60,000 nt of DNA. Origin: Owenia fusiformis. Taxonomy: Eukaryota; Annelida; Polychaeta; Sabellida; Oweniidae. A model generated the notes under the pieces. That model made no database searches. It saw only the letters and a program-made list of their open reading frames with translations, and was not told the origin of the DNA. The DNA lies in contig CAIIXF020000011.1 of NCBI GenBank assembly GCA_903813345.2, positions 1,204,571-1,264,570 on the forward strand, read 5' to 3'. Of the stretch, positions 48,255-58,220 are shown one piece after another. Positions within the stretch are counted from its first letter, which is position 1. Each line of letters opens with the position of its first letter. Both the position numbers and the translations under genes were made by a program.

Positions 48255-48345
48255 CCGAAGATGTTAACATCACGAAGATAGCCGAACATTCTTCAAGGAA
48301 CCAATCAAATTCCTGGAAGAGTTGGGGTTAGATATTCGGCCATCT
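48255..48345. repeat. CCGAAGATGTT dispersed repeat, copy 1
   Basis: CCGAAGATGTTAACATCACG, then AAGATAGCCGAA, with an inverted ATTCGGCCATCTCCG at about 48333-48347. The same sequence occurs inverted at 54559-54591. Confidence 0.65.
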
Positions 48346-48458
48346 CCGATTATGGTCAGAATCCCTCTGCCGACCTTCTGTCTTCTGCTTCATACCCAGT
48401 TCAAAATGTATACAAAGCTTATCACCATTCTAATGTTTTAACCGAAAATAGATATCTA

Positions 48459-48536
48459 GGGGGAGGGGGAGGCGGGGGCGAGGTAAACTATATTAAGAGA
48501 GCTAGGGTGAACAATGGGGGTGGGGGGGGGGTGGGA
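48459..48536 (+). repeat. G-rich duplicated segment
   Basis: Two related units of about 65 bp (AACTATATTAAGAGAGCTAGG / AACTACATTAAGATAACTAGG), each with a G-run cluster: GGGGGAGGGGGAGGCGGGGG at 48459-48478 and GGGGGTGGGGGGGGGGTGGG at 48516-48535. Both have enough G-runs for quadruplex formation in vitro. Confidence 0.7.
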
Positions 48537-49300
48537 GAAACTACATTAAGATAACTAGGGTCACACTTCACCAAAATATGTATTCATTCATTAATACGAA
48601 TGAAGGTCATTGTCAGTGTCAATTGCCAATAATAAGAAGCGACATTTTTCTACCCGAGGGAGAAAAGATGTAGCCATGTCGTAAAAGTAGTCTTACTCTA
48701 ATATAGAGCATCTTACTATGCAAGACAGACGTGATGATTTTAGAATGACTATCTCAGTGGCTGTCGACATCTTAAAAGATAAATATTACGTACAATCAGT
48801 GAAAGCAAAAAAGCTTTTAGTAGCGTAGTATCTAATAAAGACCTGTCTGTATAGAGAATATCAAATAGCGTGAGTTTTTATTGCTGATTTCCGATAATAC
48901 GATTCTGTATGATACAGTCACGAATTAACGCACTGAAGATAGCTCTTATCGTTAATAATACAATCTTGGTATTCTCTTGCCTTGGAACTCCAGATACTAC
49001 AAGTTGTATAATTTCATACGTTAAGATTAGTATTGTGTAATAGAACTGCAAGATTGACGGCAAAACCAATTGAAATTAATTCAGAGGAAATATTTCCAAT
49101 TTCGAAAGGTGCTTTGTATTTTGTGTGAGGTCTTCTCTTTGATTGAAGAAAATTAAATCGCTATAGCGACAAGAGGATTTGTCGTAATTGCTTTCATTAG
49201 CCAAGAAAGGCTTCCTTCCTTTTTACATTCTTATGATACATCTGAGTTGATTAGAGTAGAGGTATAGGGAACGTAATTCCACTGATGTTTTCTCCAATTT

Positions 49301-49595
49301 GAGTACACCCAATGTCCACCGAGTACACCCAATGTCAACTGAGTACACCCAATGTCCACTGAGTACACCCAATGTCCACTGAGTACACCCAATGTCCACT
49401 GAGTACACCCGATGTCCACTGAATACACCCGATGTCCACTGAGTACACCCGATGTCCACTGAGTACACCCGATGTCCACTGAGTACACCCGATGTCCACT
49501 GAGTACACCCGATGTCCACTGAGTACACCCAATGTCCACTGAGTACACCCAATGTCCACTGAGTACACCCAATTTCCACTGAGTACACCCAATTT
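49301..49595. repeat. 20-bp minisatellite, about 15 copies
   Basis: GAGTACACCCAATGTCCACT units in perfect 20-bp register, with an A/G alternation (CCAATG / CCGATG) that groups central copies. Lies about 350 bp beyond the 3' end of the GPCR frame. The three open minus frames (Cys-Thr-Gln-Trp-Thr type) are artefacts of a 60-nt period. Confidence 0.95.
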
Positions 49596-49714
49596 GCAGA
49601 AAAGCTTTTCAATTCACGATAGGGGTATTTCATAAACTTTTGCATTTCTACTTTTTCAAAGATAATGATAAGCAGTCAAGGGAAACAAACACTTATACAA
49701 CGAAAATAGGATGA

Positions 49715-49726
49715 TTTATTTTTATT
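49715..49726 (-). promoter_or_regulatory. Candidate poly(A) signals for the GPCR
   Basis: Two adjacent AATAAA hexamers on the minus strand, about 220 bp downstream of the GPCR stop codon. Position and sequence fit a polyadenylation signal, but such hexamers are common in AT-rich DNA. Confidence 0.4.
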
Positions 49727-49946
49727 GTTATATCTCTAACTTACTGAAAATCAATTTGCTATTCTAAGTAATATAAAAAATTGTACTTTGTAAGTTTGTT
49801 TTTTGGACATGCGCTCTTATCGTTAAATATTAACTTGTACACTTATACAGTATCTAAATATATTCCGAATTCCATGAGCTGGGACAATGATGCCCGATAT
49901 TGAACGATGAATAATACGGAAAATTTTGAAACTCTCCTTCCCATTC

Positions 49947-50915
49947 TTATGGCGTGATATCCTCCACCCCGTTATTTTTTAGTCGTAGCAGTCTTCCAAA
50001 CGCATCCTTGAAATCAGTGCTTCTAGCTGCGTATATAATCGGATTAACAGACGAATTTGTAACCAGAATAAATAGAAAATTGACATATATATGTCCGTAC
50101 CATTGCGATGTTTCCGTTTCCTCATCAACCCAAACATGGACGAACGTCAACGTAATAATTGGTGTCCAAAATAGATAAAGAAGTCCATTTACCAGAGCCA
50201 TTGTTCTTGCTAGTTTGTTGTCCTTTTCGATAGAAGAGGTGCCACCAATTCTAATATCCATGGTAACGATCTCGTTCTTTTGTTTCCGAGCTATACGAAA
50301 TATCTTGAAATATAAAATATTAATTATTATCACGACAACAACACAGATTGATGCAGAAAGTATAAGATACGCAGTGTTTTGGATACTTATGACTTGGCAA
50401 CTCTTCGTCGGGTCATAAAGGTTCCAAAGGAAAACATTGCAGTGAAGGGGAACATTGACAATCCAAATCACGATGACGGTAGCGATAAGCCTAGACTTGG
50501 TAATGATCCGTTTGTAGGAAAGAGCGTGTACGATCTTGATGTATCGCTCAACGGCGATGGCCATAAGCGTCTCCAAGGAAACGGAAAGAGCGACCGCTAT
50601 GAATGCAACACACGTAAGACATAAGGGTTTAACATTTCCGGACCCCCGAGGGTTAATATGAGCCGAGATGTTACACAGGACGAAAACGATCCCCGTAAAC
50701 ATATCACAAAGTGATAAATTGAACACTAGCATATTCGTGAAGTTCCTTAGTTTTGGCGTTGTTACTATGGCAACTAAAACTAATCCGTTTCCAAGCCATA
50801 TTGCAAGGACCAGCGTGAACCCAATAATCGCATACATGGTTGATGTCGTTCCGTTGAATCCACTCAAAGAGACAAACTCCGACTCCTGGCTATTGTCGCT
50901 TGTAAAATTCACCAT
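49947..50915 (-). CDS. Class A (rhodopsin-like) GPCR, orphan, intronless
   Basis: Intact 322-residue frame with seven hydrophobic helices. Landmarks: N-glycosylation sites N3 and N21; GN in helix 1 (N43); NLSLCD in helix 2 (D71); C99 and C173 for the conserved extracellular disulfide; ERY at 123-125 in place of DRY; W151 in helix 4; no proline in helix 5; FWTP at 249-252; NPIIY at 291-295; then a helix-8 FKDAFGRLLR. The residue at 3.32 is Ile, not Asp, so it is not an amine receptor. Missing helix-5 proline and overall length suggest the melanocortin/adenosine/lipid-receptor neighbourhood, but the ligand is unknown. Invertebrates carry large expansions of such receptors. It probably signals at the plasma membrane through G proteins. 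It is nested, antisense, in the putative Ig-gene intron. Confidence 0.95.
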   Translation of the reverse strand: MVNFTSDNSQESEFVSLSGFNGTTSTMYAIIGFTLVLAIWLGNGLVLVAIVTTPKLRNFTNMLVFNLSLCDMFTGIVFVLCNISAHINPRGSGNVKPLCLTCVAFIAVALSVSLETLMAIAVERYIKIVHALSYKRIITKSRLIATVIVIWIVNVPLHCNVFLWNLYDPTKSCQVISIQNTAYLILSASICVVVVIIINILYFKIFRIARKQKNEIVTMDIRIGGTSSIEKDNKLARTMALVNGLLYLFWTPIITLTFVHVWVDEETETSQWYGHIYVNFLFILVTNSSVNPIIYAARSTDFKDAFGRLLRLKNNGVEDITP

Positions 50916-50984
50916 GTCTCATCCGTCTCCCCAATTGAAGACGAACAAATCTAAAACCTTTATGACGGTCTATAAGATCAACTG

Positions 50985-51080
50985 CAGATTTGACCGGGTA
51001 GCAGCCGAAAAGCCCTTGAATTCCAATACGGTTCGAGAGGTTGTGAGTTCGAATCGCGTGAGCCGACAGAGTCAATTATG
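50985..51080 (+). ncRNA. tRNA-like (SINE?) segment
   Basis: Contains GAGTTCGAATCGC, close to the Pol III box B, preceded by GGTTCGAGAGGTTGT and, about 45 nt earlier, GGGTAGCAGCCGAAAAG, a weak box A. It resembles a tRNA-Ser/Leu-derived SINE head. It lies just 5' of the GPCR start on the opposite strand. No tRNA cloverleaf is supported. Confidence 0.35.
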
Positions 51081-51371
51081 GACTCCGTATAATTGAAACT
51101 CGTTTTATTATGTAGTTTTGACGAAGAATTATTATCTAATGGCTTTACCCCCACTATTGTCCTATATATCACATACCAACGTCATAAAAGTAAAAGCAAA
51201 TGTCAATATAGAGTATTTTCTAACATATGTGACCTTGACGTTTCACAATAATCACTAAAAAGGCATTCGAGATATCTGAACTTACATTTTTAGAACGAAC
51301 TATTTCAGACAACTTTGATTGGGCAAATCAACGAGTTTCAATATTTTCTTACTGAAATATTTTTCTCACTC

Positions 51372-52243
51372 GTGCACAATAGTCATATAAATCTGACCCT
51401 CGTATGATGTTATCTGTTGTTATTTTTTCTGATTTGTATATTTATTTTTTCTTATTTTCTTGCATACGAGCGTCATACACACTTCCCTCATCTATATTAC
51501 GGGAAATGCTTTCCTGGCCTGTCTACCCAACCAAATTCACACAAATGATAAATAAATTTCTTTGCTTCAACTATTGAGTATTCAATCTTACCTTAGGCAC
51601 GTAAAACGCATGGTAATTGAAGAAATATAAGCATGCCGCTTGAATTTAAAAAATTTTCATTTTGCCATACCAAGGTCACTTCCGGGTTAATCTGAGTCTA
51701 GATGTAAAACTATATCAAACGAAATCATAAGTATTTGTTACACGAAGATTCAGTTGAAAGGGAAGCAATGTCGTTAAGGAAGGGAAGTTATTTAGAAAAG
51801 TAATTGTTTCAAAATGAGAAAAGTGATAAGTATGAGAGAATGGCTTTGGAATCGATCTCTGCGTAATAAATAATTATGATTCCGTTTCGATACATGTTTT
51901 ACATTTAGACTACCGGAAACAACATTTGCAACATGGCGGGCGATAATGAAAATATAATTCAATTGAATATATTTCGTCAATTATCAAGCGTTTTACATGT
52001 CTTAGGTAAGATTTAACCCTTTGATGTTGGAGCTAAATAATTACTCGATAATTTGTGTGACTTTGGTTGGTATGGTAACTATGGTTACCCAGACAGGCCA
52101 GGAAAGCGTTTACCGCAATTTGTTCCATATAATATCTACGACCGTATATGCAAAGAAAATGATAAAAAATAAATATCCAAATAAGAACTAGGAATATATC
52201 GAAGAACAGCATATAACGGTCGGATTTATATGACTAGTGCACA
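51372..52243. mobile_element. Fold-back element with about 200-bp inverted arms
   Basis: Left arm (51372 to about 51575) and right arm (about 52015-52243) are inverted copies. They begin GTGCAC.A.AGTCATATAAATC and share TATTTATTTTTT, TTTTCTT.GCATA, GCTTTCCTGGCCTGTCTRCC-like and CCAACCAAA.TCACACAAAT blocks. The spacer is about 440 bp with no coding. Divergence between arms is moderate, so it is not recent. It lies 460 bp upstream of the GPCR start. Confidence 0.8.
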
Positions 52244-54558
52244 AATAATTTAGGATATAACTCAAATTAGTTCAAAATAAGTAAAGAAACTATTTTAACA
52301 CATACGTTGACTACTAAGGACGTGATATCAAGTCCAAGCACAAACCCAATGTATTTTTGGGGGAATCTTGTAACCATGACAACTTATAAAATGGGACTTA
52401 AAAAACTATTCATTCTGAACGAGTATGTCATATGCTTTAAAATGATATATAACACTATATATGTATGCCCGTGTATATACAATATATATTATTTCAGAGG
52501 TACCATATATGGCAATTTTCAAAATATCGTCAGTATTATAGTGCTTTTTGCCCCAGTATTGAATGAGAAAGCAAATTCTAGGGTTATCATCGCAAAATCA
52601 ACAGGAGTTAATGATGTCTACAGTTTACAGTCCAGGTAATTTTGATATAAAATCAAAACAATCATGATTATAATGAACACATGATTAAGACTGATAAATA
52701 GTCCATAAAGTCTCCATCGGTCCAGTTCTTCCTAACGGAGAGAGACTTGTAGATATCTTTGTTTCCCCCATGAACTCTCTCATATAGGTATTATATAAAA
52801 CCGTATACCGGAAGCTCCGCCATAATGTTTCGTGATCTTGGTGTTCTCATACCATGATGATTACCAGTAAGGATTAAAATATCACAAAAGAGCTTTTGGA
52901 TGTGTTGGACTACATCTACTGTTCTCTGCAAACAAATATCAGTCGAGTAAAAATGAAGTATCGCAATTGACATTTCACAGATGAAAGATGTCATATATAG
53001 ATAATTACCTATTATTGTTATCCCCATCATTTGTTCTTAATTGATTAATATAAAGATAATTAAATGGCAGGATTAACACCAGACGAGGACACTGGAGCTT
53101 GGCGACATGCCTCTTAAAGTCTATACCCCCACTTAACCGAGTAATTAAACGAACTGACTTTTTTGTCTCAGGATTGATAGATGCATAATGCAAAAACGGA
53201 AAGCCTATTGAATTTTCCTGATTGGTAGAGATAGATAACCAGATACTGGTTGTATTGCCATGTAGACAAGCAGCAATTCGAAATGTCTCCGAATTTTTCA
53301 TGGTTGTGATTGCTTACACGGGACATTTATCCAAGTATGTCATAGATTAAGTGAATGATAATACGCCTGGTTTTTCCGATTTGGGAGTCCTATATATTTG
53401 CTTCAAAAGATATCGGAAATGTTTAAACGGATTGGAACATTGAGTCATTTAAATGTTATATTATTTACTGTGGACTAACATGGCCATCCGGAGCATCCGG
53501 AGTTACCCATGAACCAAACAGATTATCTTTTTCAGTTTGGCTTCATTAATCTAGCTTTTGTAAGAGCATTTCGTAAAACTTCAATTTTTATTATTACTTC
53601 ATGTTGAACAGGATTCAACCCTTTAATGAGTCTATCTGTTTTTTGTCTATCTATTTTTTTTGTTTTTAAGACTCGCCCATATTCGATGCAGTGTTTTTTG
53701 TTATCCTATAAGTTGAACTACACACTCCATAAAATACAGAATTATAATTGGTGGTATTCTTCTGATCTCCCTCTTTGTGTCTATTTTATATGGCCATTGA
53801 TTTATACCATGTTTCACGATAGCCTCTGGCCATATCAGTTTACCCATACTATCCTCTGTGACTCATTTGCCGTGGATTATACGTCTAAATTAGTAGTATG
53901 GCGCCAGATCAAAACAATTAAAACTATAATAGGCCCATAATTGTAATTGTTTTTGTAGTTTTTAGAACTGGAATCATATATTTTACCATCTAAATTCGAC
54001 TTTTCCCTATAACATAGTATTCTGTGTATATTCAATGAAAATATGCCCATGATTGCTTAATTACGTCATGTAGTTGCCCGGATGTAAAAAATACTACCTA
54101 ACATGATCACCTGGGCCGCTCGATTGATGTTTTTCCCGAATAACATGACTTGTTTCAAAGATAGCTGTATTGTATTTTCAAGATGTAATAAGCCATCGCA
54201 GATAATCGTAATCTTAATATTGGATCGATTTGCCGAGATAACCGTAATAAATAGCCTAGGGGCACAATGTAAAGTTCAAAACTATGATAAACTTATAAAA
54301 TCTAAATTTTTTATGTAGTCATTACGTAATTATAATAATTATAATAGTTTATTTGTCTAATGATTAATGTCCGGTGGATGGATAAAAACTTTTTGGTTTG
54401 ATTTACTATCCAATCTTTTTGATTGAATTCGAGACATATGTGTTTCGCAATTGCTAGGACTTCGTGTTTCCAAGAATCAGGATAATTGCGACGGGGTCAC
54501 GATTTTGGACCGCTGCCGAAAATAGCCGAAGATGGCCGAAAATGACCGACGTTTGGCT
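52244..54558. other. Non-coding stretch with weak open frames
   Basis: Two frames of about 100 codons (53005-53301 minus; 53626-53940 plus) have starts but no motifs, signal peptides or splice support. Nothing else recognised. Confidence 0.35.
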
Positions 54559-54591
54559 CTTCGGCCATCTTCGTAATGTCAACATCTTCGG
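54559..54591 (-). repeat. CCGAAGATGTT dispersed repeat, copy 2
   Basis: The complement reads CCGAAGATGTTGACATTACG, then AAGATGGCCGAAG, nearly the same as 48255-48288. It is preceded by several GCCGAA motifs (54515-54548) that form a local inverted repeat with it. Confidence 0.65.
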
Positions 54592-56648
54592 TTGCCGGGT
54601 GCATCGCTACTCTCCAATTATATTGGCCTCAAGTCAACTTGGCTTGAGTCCATTACGGTATAATTGGCAATTAGACGAAGCATGACAATTCTATGTATAG
54701 AAATCCTATCTATATCCATACAAAGATTCTCTCAAGTCAATTGCTATTAGGATCGTTTGATCTTGTAAATCAATAAGAAATCTATAAAGTTTTAGCCGTA
54801 ATTGTACTGGTTTCCTGAACTTAGTAAGACATACTCGAATATTGTACTAACACCCCCCCCCCCAAAGTTTAGCAAACAGGAATCCCCGGCTTGCGAATCA
54901 CGTGACAACACTTGTTCGTATTTTGCGATTTCAACACTTATCAAATAAAAGACATGCATTTCCAATTCAAAGTAATTTTTAAAGAGACAAAATATTAAGA
55001 TTTGAGCATAAAGAGATATTAACTCTCGCTGTCTAATGGCTCCTCGGGTTGCTATACTTGTGGACGGTGGTGTATATAACGTGATTCATATTACTTAAAT
55101 GAGAACAGGGTTGTCAAGTAAGACTTATTTTTCGATAAATATTTTCATAATATTTTTAACTGTGATAATTGACTCAATTTTTGCGCACCAAGTGGAAGTT
55201 ATCAAATATAATATACGATAAGATACATGTACATGTATATACCGCATGTCCTTATATGGATACCGACTTGTAACGAAGATCTCCGAAACTAAATTAGGAG
55301 AATCTGCCTGGTTGCCCAGTTGTTTTATTTTCATTTTTAATCATCAAATGATTAAAGCAAAAAAACGCAATTGTCAGTTAGGTTTACCATAAAGCCAATG
55401 AGGTCGAAAGAGTCACCCATCAAGGCTCTCTACCAAAGATGTGGAATTACATTTTTAAGGATAACATACTGCTATGAAAATACGAACAAAATAAAATTAC
55501 GCGTTGACTAAAAATATAGATTGACTTAGAAATTAACATTGCCAAAAGAAAACGGCCTTATACCAAAAGTAGCAACAACGACTTTTTCTAATTACCACTA
55601 TATTCCGCTGGACGTCATCTGAGAAATGATAAATTATTTGTTGATATTGCACTCTAGGAATGTCAGGTGGAAAATCAGAACGTAAAAATATCGACCAATG
55701 TTCCTTGTTCAAATATTGTAACGTTCGTTTTTATGAGAGTGTGATGTATTGGATGATTCTTAGTACAAAGTCGAACTATTTATTTTTTTAGATTGCCAGC
55801 ATGGCTTTTCTTAGTTCAATTTCCCATGATATTTATTCATCTGATCTATTGAAGTACGATTTAACAATACAAAGATGTATAAAACATGTACAGACAACTA
55901 TGAACAGTAGTAGGTCAAAATAGGGGGGGGGGGGGTATCTGGGCTAACATAGGCCCAGAAAACACTTATATCGGGCCTTAGGCTACCGGGTACCAGACAC
56001 CATAGTCATCATATACAAGCACTTTAATTCAAACCCCCAAAACACCGCACGTATACATACTGTGTTGAGTTGAATGCATTGGCATGAACCTTCAAAAGAA
56101 CTTTACTTCCATAACAAAAGGGCATCTGGTAATTCTCATATTCACCCCCACAACTGTTCCAGTGATCTGTTCCTCCATTAGCCCAATTCTTAACATAGAC
56201 GTTAAACTAACTAGAATTGACGTCTAAATTTGTTATTCCAGATTATAGCAGCTTAAAATAACAAAAATGTTGCAATTTACACAGACGTACATTCTATCAA
56301 ATTGAGATCTCTGGGATATAATTACATGAAACAAATGGTATGCTCAAATATTTTGATGGGGCATTTCCTGTTAGGGTTTTTTCGGATATTAATAAGTACC
56401 ATTAGCTGTCAGAGTCGGGGATAGAAGTGTAGATGAAGTTCACTTTTAAATGAGCAAACTCAAACTATATTGGAAATGATATCTGATATCTGTGTATGTT
56501 ATTTTGCATTATTGTGTACTGTTTGTGTGTATCTCTGTGTATCATTCTGCGCAATTGTATGTTGGTGTGCATAATTGTGTACTTTTGTTTCAAAATATAC
56601 TCATTAAGATATAATATGAACAGTATAAAAAGCCATCCATTGCATAAC
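54592..56648. other. Non-coding stretch
   Basis: C11 run at about 54851 and G13 run at about 55922; no gene recognised. TGTGTATNATT-type short repeats at 56488-56585. Confidence 0.4.
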
Positions 56649-56699
56649 ATTTCAGGGATACATCAGGGTTCAGGTCTGGGTCCTCTTTTATTTATAACC
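56649..56699 (+). pseudogene. LINE RT motif scrap
   Basis: Reads ISGIHQGSGLGPLLFIT, the conserved G-x-x-Q-G-S-x-L-G-P-L-L-F block of non-LTR reverse transcriptases, followed by a stop. About 50 bp survive, 33 bp before the Ig exon acceptor. Confidence 0.6.
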
Positions 56700-56731
56700 T
56701 GAATTAAAATGATTTAATTATGTATTTCCAG

Positions 56732-56984
56732 GTCGAACTGCAATGTATCATTTAGCAACACCTAACAAGCCATGTCAGCTCCCAGTAAACAAAGATGCAA
56801 ATACGGACTTAATTTGCCGTTACCAAGAGTTTTCCACCGGGACGACCTGCCTATATCAAAGTATAAGGTGGATTAAGGACGGTTGGGATGGAACGTTTAA
56901 TATCACGGATAGCCGGAAATACGGCACGTGGCAGAATATACCCGGTTGGGGTCTTAGAGCGGGGGAACACATTTCGATCCTAAG
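56732..56984 (+). CDS. Ig V-like domain, exon 1
   Basis: A 253-bp exon, phase 1 in and phase 2 out, between TGTATTTCCAG and CTAAG|GTATGC. It encodes the first two-thirds of an immunoglobulin domain: strand B cysteine in TDLICRYQ, core tryptophan in SIRWIKDG, and an E-strand ISILR at the end. Extra cysteines occur in KPCQLP and TTCLY. An N-glycosylation site (FNITD) is present. It completes with the exon at 57389. Ig domains of this type occur in secreted or surface recognition and adhesion proteins. Confidence 0.85.
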
Positions 56985-57225
56985 GTATGCTATTCAATGG
57001 AGTAAACAACATGTTCAAATCAAGTGGACAAAAACGCTTTTTTAAATGACGCGAAATGACACGTCAAGAAATTAAGTTAAGACCTTTATTGGCCTAGCCA
57101 AATGGGTGATCTTACCAACCACCGTGCAATCCAAATAAAGGCCATATAGTGATAATAAAAATGAATGACTTTGTAAATAAAATGGACAAACATGTTCCTA
57201 TTTTTTGCTTAAACCTTTATGTAAT

Positions 57226-57367
57226 TATATGTCGTGGTAACATTTGGTCCGATCTTTAACACCACCGCCCACCCGATGAGAATTTTTTTCTAAACTGAAT
57301 GCAATTTTGAACAAAAAAACTCATCGGTCGGGCGCTGGTAATCGGACCAAACGCGACCACGGCATAA
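57226..57367. mobile_element. Palindromic MITE, CGGTCGGGCG family, copy 3
   Basis: Inverted ends TATGTCGTGG / TATGCCGTGG (complement) and TTTGGTCCGAT / ATCGGACCAAA enclose CCCGATGAG and CTCATCGGTCGGGCG arms. It shares AATTTTGAACAAAA and CTCATCGG.CGGGCG with 12515-12605 and 12964-13125. It lies wholly inside the 404-bp intron between the two Ig exons, ending 21 bp before the acceptor AG. Confidence 0.8.
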
Positions 57368-57388
57368 AATGGTTCAATATTCTTTCAG

Positions 57389-57519
57389 AGTACGAGACAT
57401 AAAGGTTCAAGATGCAGGTAGCTATATCTGTGAGATAACCTGCCGTATGGGAAGCGGCCAGACACGAACTGTCCGCCATACCGCAGAAATATGTGTCAAT
57501 AAACCTGATTCAGATACAC
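57389..57519 (+). CDS. Ig V-like domain, exon 2
   Basis: A 131-bp exon, phase 2 in and phase 1 out, between ATTCTTTCAG and ACAC|GTAAGT. It supplies the diagnostic VQDAGSYICEITC (D-x-G-x-Y-x-C) and the G strand (TRTVRHTAEICV). With exon 1 the domain has six cysteines, so one or two disulfides beyond the canonical B-F pair are likely. The domain as a whole is phase 1-1 and split by a phase 2 intron. The next exon was not found in 57520-60000. Confidence 0.87.
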
Positions 57520-57554
57520 GTAAGTCTTTATTTTTCTCATACTTTTGAAATATA

Positions 57555-57844
57555 CACTCCCCTCCATAAGTTTGTCTCTCATTCCTTTGAAATATACACT
57601 CCCCTCCATAAGTTTGGCAACCGTATTCCAATTTAGATCAAATATCAAAGCCAGTCTATGTTTATAGCAATTTAAAGAAATAATCAAAGTTATAATTTTC
57701 GAACTATTGTAATTAAGGAACAAAATTGAGATTCAAACATAAACATGCTTTGAAATGCTACACAAGGAAAACGTCCAGTTGCCAAACTTATGGAGGGGAG
57801 TGTATATTTTAAAGGAATGAGAGACAAACTTATGGAGGGGAGTG
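57555..57844. mobile_element. Nested Tc1/mariner-type MITEs (CACTCCC family)
   Basis: Outer ends at 57555 and 57844, and inner ends at 57597 and 57802, all begin CACTCCCCTCCATAAGTTTG next to TA. The 42-bp outer flanks are near-identical inverted copies (through TCTCTCATTCCTTT). The inner 206-bp element thus sits at the centre of an 84-bp palindromic relative. No coding. Confidence 0.85.
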
Positions 57845-57846
57845 TA

Positions 57847-58220
57847 TATTTATTTTACCGATGATACACGCAATGAGCAATATTCTCTACTAATGTATTT
57901 GTCTACTCGTACACGAAATTAGATTTTCCTTTTCTAAATAAAGATAACCTTTTATATTTTGACACAAATAGGTTATTACACAGAATAAAATCAATTTACT
58001 TTTTGTAAATATAGACTTCCTATTATTGGCATATAATAGTACGAGGTAAAAATAAGTATATTACTCTAAAGTTAGCTTGGAATAAAACAACATACGCCGA
58101 AATACGTAAAATAATCTATTTTTGAAATGTAATTTTTTAACCAGTTATAAACGTCACGGAATGAAAATTATGATAAGGGAATATAATTTTACTGGGTTGG
58201 GTGATGGGGCGTCGACCATA
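57847..58220. other. Non-coding stretch
   Basis: AT-rich, presumably intronic to the Ig gene. No exon recognised. Confidence 0.4.

Larger units (their letters stand above)
28678..56731 (+). other. Putative 28-kb first intron of Ig gene
   Basis: Defined only if the signal-peptide exon and the Ig exons belong together. It holds an intact GPCR on the opposite strand (49947-50915), an 87-bp satellite, five or more MITEs and LINE scraps. Sub-stretches 30046-31781, 31841-32989, 34749-35875, 37762-40424, 40581-43212, 43251-45777, 52244-54558 and 54592-56648 show no gene I can support. Long C or G runs occur at about 32388, 37830, 46005, 54851 and 55922. Confidence 0.4.

Noticed and set aside
49223-49645. 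Apparent repeat protein in three minus frames, or a CRISPR-like array
   Set aside because: A perfect 20-bp head-to-tail minisatellite has no spacers, and the genome is animal. The frames are all open only because of the repeat period.
50668-51096. 142-codon plus-strand frame
   Set aside because: Mostly antisense to the well-supported GPCR and continuing into the tRNA-like repeat.
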